Shown: positions 46,528 to 64,000 of the stretch, piece by piece
Layout of the letters: each line of letters starts with the position of its first letter
How positions within the stretch are numbered: the stretch's first letter is position 1
NCBI RefSeq assembly: GCF_035594125.1
Contig: NC_087168.1
Span: forward strand, 15,028,650-15,092,649
DNA from: Scylla paramamosain
Lineage: Eukaryota > Arthropoda > Malacostraca > Decapoda > Portunidae
Length of the DNA stretch: 64,000 nucleotides
Direction of reading: 5' to 3'
The notes under the pieces: model-generated
The model's database searches: none
Told to the model about the DNA's origin: nothing
Seen by the model: only the letters and a program-made list of their open reading frames with translations
Made by a program: the position numbers and the translations under genes

Positions 46528-46959
46528 TAATAAAAAATGCAAGTAGTACATTATGTTTTCTACATTGTAATCTTACTTTACTCAAGAATCTAGAAACTTG
46601 CCTCATAATGGTTAACCCAGGAAAGTTTAATTGATGCTCTTGATAAAGTGAGCAAAAGAGGATTCTAATACAGTTGTGGAGGTGTCTTGATACTTCCTTC
46701 TTGAAATTGTTCTAGCTATAAGAATCAGGTAGAAAATTATGGAATTGCTGCCTGAGTCAAAAATGGTTCATGGTAACAATGTAATGTTAACCCTCCCACA
46801 TGTTGATGGTTATATGATTGCCTTCAGGTGATGCTGACTCCCCATTCTGCTGGAGTGAGTCGTGCTCAGGATGTTACTGAAGCCTTCCTCATGAACTACA
46901 AGAACTTCATTAATGGCCAGCCAGTTAGTCATGTCATTGACTGGAAAGCTGGATACTAA
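39551..46959 (+). CDS. GhrA-type D-isomer 2-hydroxyacid dehydrogenase (glyoxylate/hydroxypyruvate reductase-like), nine exons
   Basis: Exons: 39551-39659, 41456-41556, 42533-42613, 42848-42967, 43846-43945, 44974-45070, 45738-45851, 46017-46173, 46828-46959 (TAA); 1011 bp, 336 aa, all phases consistent. Seen: Rossmann GxGxxG at G163, G165, G168 ([12 protein letters not shown]); Arg187 after the second beta strand (FTRT), where an acidic residue would favour NAD, so NADPH preference is inferred; catalytic Arg251 (NIGRGDVI), Glu280 ([10 protein letters not shown]) and His299 (TPHSAG). The C-terminal half is closer to bacterial GhrA (DVFxxEPLPxESxLWxHP, ending in GY) than to vertebrate GRHPR. 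Family role: NAD(P)H-dependent reduction of 2-oxoacids such as glyoxylate and hydroxypyruvate. An in-frame ATG exists at 39485, but 39551 has the better context (A at -3, G at +4) and a typical N-terminus. Intact, with no frameshift. Confidence 0.9.
40025..40076 (+). mobile_element. Same LINE family, short 3'-terminal fragment in plus orientation
   Basis: TTTGGCCAACGTCCCTCCTA followed by CATAAAAATAAATAAA is the 3' terminus of the LINE on the opposite strand from the other copies. It lies in intron 1 of the dehydrogenase gene. Confidence 0.6.
40077..40130. repeat. (AATT)n/(ATTC)n tetranucleotide tract
   Basis: Follows the A-tail of the short LINE fragment. Confidence 0.8.
42120..42410 (-). 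mobile_element. Decayed reverse-transcriptase fragment in a dehydrogenase intron
   Basis: Minus-strand translation with stops resembles the RT block GKVSDEWRKAVIVPLYKxKG followed by KVYG, as in a third non-LTR family. Only weak similarity remains. Recognition is by eye. Confidence 0.4.
44220..44740 (-). mobile_element. Decayed LINE 3' portion in a dehydrogenase intron
   Basis: On minus, [15 protein letters not shown] and later [18 protein letters not shown] resemble the C-terminal LNGKIYKTAIRPALLYGSE and RPKxRFxDxVKEDMxxVGV segments of arthropod LINE ORF2 tails. There are many stops. It lies between exons 5 and 6 of the dehydrogenase. Confidence 0.45.
46433..46524. repeat. (AT)n microsatellite
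   Basis: About 46 units in the last dehydrogenase intron. Confidence 0.95.
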
Positions 46960-47039
46960 CTAAAGTGGCATGTACTGTACAAGTGTGAATGTACAAATGA
47001 GCAGTCAGTGAATGGAAGTGGAGAATATGGAGTCCTGTC

Positions 47040-47045
47040 AATAAA
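47040..47045 (+). other. AATAAA polyadenylation signal of the dehydrogenase gene
   Basis: A canonical AATAAA lies 81 bp after the TAA stop. Short 3' UTRs of this size are common in arthropods. Confidence 0.6.
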
Positions 47046-47802
47046 ACAATAGCTCTTTAAATTTCCTCCAACCACTTCTCACAATTGCACAATTTTCCAT
47101 CAATTCCCCTACCTCTTCATGTGTTCCTTCCACTTTGGCTTGTAAGACCTCTTTGTGAGTCAAAGTGAACAACACGGGGGTTTGCAGCTGATCCTTGATG
47201 CACTTTAACATTTGTAAGGAACTCATCACTCACCACTATCCATCCTCAACTATGAACAGAATATCACATTTGTACATAACTATCTTCACTCTGACCTGCC
47301 AGTCCTCTAATCCAAACTTCCTTGTTTATATCACCATTTTTCAGGATACTTTCAAATCTCTTCTTCAGAAAGTTTCTTAATTTTTTTTTTCATAAATATT
47401 TTTCCTACAGTTGCCAAACAATGAGTACAGTATTCTCTCTTCCTTACTTAAAACCATACTGCATCCTTGCAATTATGTTTTTATACAGGGACTTGCAAGT
47501 ATGCATTGTATTTCCTCATGTAGGATTATCAATGGATTGTCAAATATAAGTCACTGTGTCTTAAGGTGTCTATATCCCACTTTTTCTTATCCTATTATTC
47601 CTTCATATACCAGATTGGACTGTTTTGATATCAGAAGTAGATGTGAGCAAGGTGTAAATGCTGATGAGTTTCTCTCTCTTCACCATGACACTCAACTCAT
47701 CAACTCTCACTTCACTGTGGCCAAGCTCATGAGGTGGTAAAATTCTGTCTCAGATTTCATGGTGGATTCATTATTATTTTTAATTTATTTATCTATTTAT
47801 TT

Positions 47803-47832
47803 ATTCTTATGTAGGAGGGACACTGGCCAAGG

Positions 47833-47866
<34 letters not shown>

Positions 47867-47977
47867 CCCACTGAGATACCAGTCCCACAAAAGGGTCCAA
47901 AAAAATTGAAGGATAAGTGTCTTGAAACCCCTCTTGAAGGAATCCAAGTCATAGGAAGGTGGAAATACAGAAGCAGG
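47803..47977 (-). mobile_element. Same LINE family, 3'-end fragment
   Basis: TTATGTAGGAGGGACACTGG, an A-run at 47836-47865 and the following ~110 bp match the 3' terminus of copies 1-2. Truncated at about 47977. Confidence 0.75.
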
Positions 47978-50131
47978 CATTAGTCACTTTATATTTCATT
48001 AGTAGAAAGTACATGATGTTTATAAAAAAAAAATTAACCTGAATTTTCCGTGGAAATACAACCACACGTCCTCTGGTGAAGAAATATAAAACTACTTTAT
48101 ATACATGTGTGAATTTCTTCCTGTACAATAACTGTCAGTCACTAATAGTCTGCCAATTTGAGAGAGTGTACTTGATGCTCATCAATTTAAATTTTCCATT
48201 GAATAATAGATTGAAGCTTGGCGATATCTGTGCGGAAAGCATTTAGAAAGTGAAGCAGGGTTTCAACAATAATACCAAGGTATCATACAGATTAATGAGC
48301 AGTACAACAAATTTAAAGATGGCTGCACATCATGGAGAGTGATTCACATTCCAGCAGGCCTTAACAAGTTGACAATGACAAGATCATTGACCAAGTGTTG
48401 AACAAGTGTTATGCTGAACCATCCTGGTACTGGTAGACAAGGTGGGGATAAACTTTGGTTTGGTAATTCCTGAGCAAAGATTAGAACATGTGGAGTGTCT
48501 ATGAAGTCTGCACTGAAGCTGCTAATGACAAAGCAGAAGCAACTCTGTCTGGAAGAGTTGCATGAGGTGGTGGACTTTACAAATTGGTACCCTAAATTCC
48601 TGAACACCATTATCAATGGTGGTTAGTTGTGAGTTTAAGGATATAATCCAGAAACAAGGTGCTGTCATCACCCTGGAAACATTCAACATTCCTAAAACCA
48701 ACAAAAGCATGTTAAGTGCCTACCACATGGAGGTCTGATACTTTGTCTTTGGCTTAGATCAAGCAGCCACCATACAGAAAAAAAATACCCCCCAAAAATA
48801 ATAGCACAAAAAGCAGCACAAAAGACAACACATTAACCACAGAAACAAAGCACTGATGTTGATTTGAAGTACAGTCATATAGAAAACTATCCTTATTCTT
48901 ATGAATGCTAACTTTCACAAAGTTTAGAGAGATTTTAGCAGTTTCAACATAGTTAGTAAGCCTGGCCGTCTGTGTTGTGTATCACATCATGATTTGCACC
49001 TTAGAGTCGTAGGTCACAGATATCAGATACCAAGGTGACATCAGCTAATCTCTGGCATTTCATAGCCATTCAGCATGGGGAACTCACAAGAAACATGTAG
49101 TGCTATTGTTACTCTGTGTCTTGAGGGACTCAAATGCAGAAATTATGAGACACTTAAGTGTACTGAAGTCCTGTAATTCAATGCATCCTTCACAAACAAT
49201 ATTTCCCATATTTCATTGTTCAGTGAGTCAAAATGACTCATGTCACTTTGGTAAGAATAATTTTCTGTATGACTGTACATACTGCAGAGGGTGATGAATG
49301 AACATGTCAGGAACAAAGGGTATTTAAGTCAATTTGAAATACTACAAAAGGTAACAAAGGAACATGCATGAACAGGGCATAAACATCATTTGAATTATTA
49401 AAGAAGCTGTTGATGCATCCACCACAACACCAGCCAGTAGCCAAACAGCCATGCAGCAAGGACAGTCCCACCACACCACCACAGGCCCACACGTGTATCA
49501 TCACCTCATAATGTTTTCAAAATTTTGTGTGGATTTAAATGTGGAAGTGAGTTGCCCTAGTGATGAAAGTAGTGATGAAGATACCTGAGTGCAATAACAA
49601 AAAAAAAAAAAATATCGTGATAACCAATAAATAAAAAACAATAGCCTTATAGGCAATAACTGATAATCAATAACTAGCAATAAATTTATTGCCTGGTACC
49701 TGATAATCAATAAAAGTATAAATCCAAAATCCCAATTCTAGCAATGATAATGATATTTTAAATAAGAATAATAAATCCAAATCTTTATTTTTCTTTATCT
49801 TAGAAGACTTAGAAAAATCTTAGAAAAGACTTCAAATTCAATGTTTATCCTGTCTCTTCACTAATGAAAAGTACTACTTAAGTAAAATAAATACATTTGA
49901 TCTTGAAAGTTTAAAACTTCAATATGCCCATGTTCCAAAAAACTAAAATTACTGATTATCATTAATCTGGAACCAAAAGTATCAGTGATACCAATGAATC
50001 AATAACGTGGCAAAAATAATTATAGGATAACTGACAACATGGTATCATTATCGCAATAAATTATCGCGATAATTTATCACAATAATGTCCACCTATGGTG
50101 ATGAACAACCCAAGATTTAATCATGTAACTA
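47978..50131. other. Intergenic stretch; A/T-rich with degenerate TGATAATCAATAA repeats
   Basis: No gene recognised. Between 49590 and 50085 variants of AATAACTGATAATCAATAA and a TTATCGCGATAA palindrome recur, suggesting an old A/T-rich transposable element. Its borders are not visible. Confidence 0.35.
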
Positions 50132-50585
50132 CAGTAAAATCCCTCTTATCCGGCATCAACGGGACTGCTGACATGCCGGATACTTGAATATTGCCGGATA
50201 CTTGAATAGAAGTGAAATTATGTCCACAGTCACCACCCTACACTCATGCATCTTACCATAACAAAGATCAGCTGATCTGATCAGCTGCTTAAGTGTAAGC
50301 ACAACACACTTCCTCTTTTCTACAACTTTAGGCATGATGAAGGCATCAGGCAATAAACAGTGCACACGCGGGACCGAGTCACCGAGTAAACACCGTGCAG
50401 TGGGCCGCGGGTGGCGCGAAGCAGTGTGCTCTGGTGGCGAGGGGACAAAGTATGCCTCGCGCGGGAATTTTAATCGATATTATGAGTACACATTGATTTT
50501 TTATTGATTTTAAGGCTCGGGGAAAAATGTGCCGGATACTTGAAGCTGCCGGATACTCGAATGCCGGATAAGAGGGATTTTACTG
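50132..50585. mobile_element. Pogo-like MITE (454 bp) with TA target duplication
   Basis: The ends CAGTAAAATCCCTCTTATCC and its perfect inverse GGATAAGAGGGATTTTACTG are flanked by TA. Internal GCCGGATACTTGAA units repeat several times near both ends. A GC-rich core at 50370-50465 is unlike the flanks. No coding sequence. Confidence 0.85.
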
Positions 50586-50792
50586 TATATAACATATTAA
50601 TACAGTATGTAATACCAACAGACTGCAACAAACATCCACAGTTTTGCGGTCAATAGAATGACAGCATGACAAAATTTTGGATTTTCATAGTGAAAAAAAC
50701 TAATCTGCAAACAAAAAAGTTGGTAATTATAAAAAAAAATTGGTACACATTTCATGTTATCATTATTATTGTTTGTTCAGACAGTACACACA

Positions 50793-51000
50793 ATTTTTTT
50801 TTTTTTTTTTTTTGGGGGGGTGGCCTGCATGTCACTCTATCCGGCAGTCACACCTAGCCATGAGGCCATGTTTTCAGCTTCATACACTGTCCCCCCTCAC
50901 AGAGTCTCCTGGGTGGCTCACCTCGCAGCCTGAGTCTGCTGCCTGCCTTGGGCTGACCAGATGAGGCAGCTTCCACTCCTCTGTGCTACCAATATTTTTT
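50793..51000 (-). repeat. Possible SINE-like sequence ending in an A-run
   Basis: On minus, a moderately GC-rich ~170-bp body ends in C8 and A22 (plus T/G run at 50791-50820). The start GGTAGCACAGAGGAGTGG is loosely tRNA-like, but I cannot place convincing A and B boxes. Confidence 0.25.
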
Positions 51001-52018
51001 TATTGATAAATGGCAATCTTTCAACATTGCATTTTCTTTTGCATTCCTTGGAAAACAGACAAAATCCTACAATCAACTAACTACTAAAACTCATGGTGGC
51101 TGCAGTGGTATGGAAATTGCTTGGCGTCCCAGCATTCCGTGTCCGATTCTACTGCCCTTGTGTCCTCCTCTGGGTCCATGTTCTGCTGCCCACTTCTCAG
51201 CTGCTTCAGCCTTCATCTTGTGCCTTAAGCTTCTTTCGGCTGCTATCTACAACTTGACTGCTTTGCTGCTGTTCCTGTCCTGTTCGGACACAGCCCCACA
51301 GTGTCTCATGCCTCCCATGTGCCTCGCACCAAGAGTCTGGTCTGTTTATCTTGAGGGCTGACAGAATGCGTGACTCTATGCTCTTCTGTACGCCACCAAG
51401 TTATTGAAAATAAACATCAGGGCCCATATTCTACAAACTGTCGTAGCTAAGTCCGTTGGTAATAGCAAAACAAAATGGCGCATTTGAGACATAACCGTCA
51501 TAAACTCTTCTGATCATTCATAAACTCCTATTATCAGTCATCAAATGCTACGACAGGGTTCACCCTATCTTGGTGGCACTTATGACCGCCAGAAGTCTGT
51601 AAATATCATGACAACATGATCGTACATAACATGATTCCCAGTTTTTTTTTTTTTTTATTATAAATATAAGAATAAATATTAGTAACTAAGAGTAAATAAT
51701 GTCCTTCTTTGAGACAATAAAGTATTATTATAAATAATTACCAGGAGTGGTATGGTCAGTTTTCCTAAACATGAACAGACCTTGTTTTGCGCAGCCTGTG
51801 TTTTAGGCTGTTGGCCGTAATTTTCTATATATCATGTTTCTCTTGATTAGATACACTAAGTTCTCCAAAAGTTGTAATATGAAGTCAAAGTAATTTAAAT
51901 CCAAGAAAATAATGTCAAAAACCTATTTTATTCCATAAATTTAAAGTTGACAAATTGTGAGCGTGCGTTCTAACAGCAGATGGTGATTGATATATGACCA
52001 ACGACTTCTGACAGCCAT

Positions 52019-52060
52019 AGGGCTGCGTTTACACCAAGCGCGTCACGTCGCGTCACGTCA
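52019..52060. repeat. Extra copy of the Harbinger TIR 60 bp outside the left end
   Basis: GGCTGCGTTTACACCAAGCG followed by CGTCACGTCGC units repeats the TIR just inside at 52081, with divergence in the subterminal part. It may be the true outer terminus, a solo end of a related element, or a duplicated end. Confidence 0.65.
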
Positions 52061-52225
52061 CACCACGTGATAAGTTAAAAACGCTGCGTTTACACCGAGC
52101 GAGTCGCGTCGAGTCGAGTCGCATCAAGTCATTTGAAGCGATTCATTTCGACGTATCTCCGTTTACACCGAATGCGTCAACCCGAGTCAAGTCACTACAC
52201 AGTGACCCATTTGATTTCAGGGAGA

Positions 52226-54882
<2,657 letters not shown>

Positions 54883-55787
54883 ACTTGCAGACACCACGGC
54901 AGACTCGCTGTAACTGACGTCAAAAATAGGCCCAGCCCTATATGTGACTCGACGTGACGCGACGCGAGAGGACGTGACGTGACTCGAAGCATCCGGTGTA
55001 AACGGTTTCGTTCAGAAACCCATACAAATCAATGTTATAGCTGGGGTGGCGATTCATGATGCGTCATGAATCATCTTGACTTGACGTGACTCGACTCGAC
55101 GCGACTCGCTCGGTGTAAACGCAGCGTAATAAGACTGATGGTCATAAATTCTGCTAGCTATGACAGTTAGTTATGGTCAGCCATAAGCACTATGTAGAAT
55201 ACAGGCCCAGCATTTTACATATATATTTCCTTTGTATCCTGGCAACCCTTGAACAACTACACCACATCATACAACAAGCATAATACAAGAACAGGTAAAC
55301 TGTTCACCACTCCACTAATTTTCACTTCCAAGACAAAAAAAAATCATGAAGGCAATAAATGTTAAAACTGTGGTTCCCTCACAAAATAAAAAAAAAAAAA
55401 AAAAATTAAAAAGACACAGTACACCAACAAATTTAACTGAGTTGAAAACTTAATTTATGGAAAAGATTAAATGAATAATAATTGTTAGTACCTGAAAAAA
55501 AAGAAGAAAGCAGAGTCCTAATTGCAATACAGACACACTAATACAAAAATATTGGCAGATTATGTTGAAAATTATGAAAATACTGTTGCTTACAAATGAA
55601 AGTAACGTTGGATATTTGAGAGGACACATGAAATGTAGAAAATTGCAATGTCAGGATAAAAGAGGCATAATTTACTACAGAAATTTAGATTTGTGAAATG
55701 AAATGGTGGTGGGTATACCGACTATGAATGCAGAGATCGAAATGAAAGAAGTAAATACAGACAACCATGCTAATTTTAGTACTAAAG

Positions 55788-55811
55788 TCTCTCTCTCTCT
55801 CTCTCTCTCTC
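55788..55811. repeat. (CT)n microsatellite
   Basis: About 12 units. Confidence 0.85.
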
Positions 55812-56065
55812 CATGTTAAATCTTAATATATTATACAATGAATGAACAAAAATAATGTTTTACGTTTCCTACCTAACCAAGTCAGCGAGCAACCACCTCA
55901 CATTTCAGTTTCGCACACTTCCCGCCCGTCCTCGTATTCTGCAGGCTTCTGGAGACAAATGTGGATGTCTACATTACATTATGTTGTTTAATGATGTTCC
56001 AGGAGGAGCACTATATAGGAGAGGTGTCATTTCTATTTCACCTGCCACTTCCTTGCCCTGTCATG

Positions 56066-56245
<180 letters not shown>

Positions 56246-57317
56246 CATAGCTTTTTATACTTAAAGTTAGGATTAAGGAACAAATATGAAGTGTAAAAAT
56301 TAGCATATTATACACCGCATATTAATAAATTCAAGGGCTAAATAGTGCAGTTTAACAAGTCAAATTCCCTAATCCTCATTTAACCCACTTTTTTTTTTTT
56401 TTTTTTTACACCATTTGCTTACATGATGCTTGCAAGTTCTTATACTTCAGTTAAACCGAGAGGCCCGGGGTCGTGTTCGTTGCTGCAACACGACAACGGC
56501 CGGTTCCACAGTTTTCCAGTTCACACTGGGCAAATAAGCTACCAAAGCAAAACGCTCCCCATGTTGGACCAATGTACTGATGACCATTGCAGTCATCTAT
56601 CATTCAATTTCATCCTTCGTTTTTCTTTTAATCTTTATCAAGTTTAAACTGTTATTTCTGATCCTATTCTGATCACTAGCCTTAAGGATTTTATTTATAA
56701 TCACCCTTTGTTATATTCCTTTTTATCTCTATCAGATACCCTCTTAACCTACATCTGTAATTAATGTACATGAGTTTTCTTCTCTTGTGAAGAATATTTC
56801 TCATCCTTGTCATTCTTCTCTCCACTGTTCTAACCAGCCTATACATTATCATTCTTATAATAGTCTTTCCAGCAGAAACGCTATTGAGGGTATAGATCAA
56901 CACACAACAGTGTTATTTTGCTTCTTTTATTCCTCCACCTTCTTAACCAATGAAAAAGGATGAAAGCGTCAGATTAAATTGTTGTTTACAATATTTCTAA
57001 GTAAAAGAATGAGATTACAACAGTTATTGCGTGTTATGATACAATCAAGTAAGTAAAGGCAAGATTCACTTGTCCTACAAGATATAACAGCACAATATTA
57101 CATTTGTACATTAATGAGATTTTTTTCTTTTTTACATAATTGTGGTTTATTGTGTTTCTAAGATTGTGAATACTGTTGTGTACTCTATCACAGGGTTCTC
57201 AGACAAGCAAATTTATAAGCCTTGCATTTTACTCCCCTTATTTCTGCAAAATGCTGTATCTTAAGTTTATGTGGGCCTATCTCTACTTCACATAAAGTGT
57301 ATAACTGCAGTTAATTA

Positions 57318-57467
<150 letters not shown>

Positions 57468-57860
57468 TTTCTTTACAACTGTAAGAGGTATATATAACAA
57501 CAGTAAAAAATCTTCAGATTATAGAATATTACATTAGTGCTAAAATAATAAAAAAGTCATTAACATTGATTTCCACTGCTTGCTAAGAAACTAAGTAAGA
57601 ATCTACATACTTGCTTGCAATTCAGATCACCATATGGAAAACAATGGTACAAGAAGGAAAAGTAAATGCAAGCTTATAAGAAATACAGTAAAGGCAGATA
57701 CTATTGGATTAGCTATGGGATATTAACTATAGATTCAATTATGTTCCCTTCATGAGGACCACAGACAGCTCTGGCAAGTGGAAGAGACAGAGGTAAGGCC
57801 AAAATATAATATTTAATAATTTCAAAATGAAATATTTAATAGGGCAAGTACTCATAAATG

Positions 57861-58076
<216 letters not shown>

Positions 58077-58529
58077 AGGCCTTCCTAAATATCCCACTAC
58101 CTATGTCTCAGTTGAGAACAAAAATGCATATACTGAACACAATGAACATGACTTCAGGTTTGTTGCATAATGTTGTTCATATTTTTTACTACTTAGCTAG
58201 AACCTCCTTCTTTGGCATGTTAGTGAAAAGTACAGAATATGCAAAATTCTTCTCATTCATATCAACCATTGTGTATCTGAAGTGTTTGCTATCATATTTA
58301 CAATACTATATTTTGTATACTTTACATTCTTTACTGATATAAAGCATTTGCATAATATATAACAATCTAAAACACACACATGTTGTAAATGTCAAGGCAA
58401 AAAACACTCAAAAACAGCTATCATGCAAAATTTTATACTACCTCACAACCAACTATAATTATATATGTATTGCAGCAATATAAAAATTAAATCAACTTTA
58501 ACCTTAATCATAAGAGCTTCTCAGAATTC

Positions 58530-58548
58530 ATATATATATATATATATA

Positions 58549-58645
<97 letters not shown>
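58530..58645. repeat. (TA)n microsatellite, interrupted
   Basis: About 57 units with GTA and GA breaks. Confidence 0.95.
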
Positions 58646-58647
<2 letters not shown>

Positions 58648-58830
58648 ACTTGAGCACCATACAAAATCATGAAATCCAGGAAAGGAATAGTACAGCACAT
58701 TAAAATTCACTATGATTCATCCAACCTGACACTATGTACACCAAATGTTTTGACTGCACATGTGCACTATGTATTACTCAACAAACAACATTGGTTACTG
58801 ATGATTCTCAGTCCCTGTCTGGCTAAAGAC

Positions 58831-64000
<5,170 letters not shown>

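Noticed and set aside
47038..47229. 63-aa minus-strand open frame overlapping the dehydrogenase 3' end
   Set aside because: Short, unrecognised and antisense to the poly(A) region; no conserved motif.
51110..51361. 83-aa plus-strand open frame rich in Cys, Pro and Leu
   Set aside because: No homology recognised and no supporting exons; the GC content is slightly raised, but that alone is not enough.

Overview
This is eukaryotic nuclear DNA, very probably from a decapod crustacean or a close arthropod relative. The evidence is intron-rich genes with GT-AG junctions, very long dinucleotide microsatellites, and several families of non-LTR retrotransposons and TIR transposons. The species call is inference. 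Three conserved protein-coding genes can be rebuilt exon by exon.

Layout. 1-8066: non-genic, A/T-rich, with microsatellites. 8067-38679 (minus): a Tip60/KAT5-type MYST histone acetyltransferase in 11 coding exons. Its introns hold most of the mobile DNA of the left half: two copies of a single-ORF APE-type LINE, a CR1/L2-like LINE broken open by one of them, a Tigger transposase relic, two large foldback elements and small TIR elements. 38680-39550: short head-to-head intergenic region. 39551-46959 (plus): a GhrA-type D-2-hydroxyacid dehydrogenase (glyoxylate/hydroxypyruvate reductase-like) in nine exons, complete. 46960-58830: repeat-filled intergenic region with a 454-bp pogo-like MITE and a two-gene PIF/Harbinger transposon nested in another inverted-repeat element. 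58831-64000 (minus): the C-terminal part of acetoacetyl-CoA synthetase (five exons, 5' end outside the window), with a further CR1-like and a further LINE copy in one intron.

The host genes are not a functional cluster: a chromatin acetyltransferase sits head-to-head with a 2-hydroxyacid dehydrogenase, which is tail-to-tail with a ketone-body-activating enzyme. KAT5 carries two single-base insertions (both an extra C in the coding sense) that break the frame although every exon is otherwise conserved. These are either assembly errors or real lesions.

The most distinctive structures are: (i) the Harbinger element, whose transposase and MADF genes are mutually interlocked (exon 2 of each lies in the other's intron), with a tandemly triplicated 5' splice site between them; (ii) transposon-in-transposon nesting; (iii) an ~800-bp near-palindrome whose arms run out into mirrored microsatellites; (iv) CR1-like copies bounded on both sides by (TG)n tracts. 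No CRISPR array, operon, rRNA or convincing tRNA was seen.
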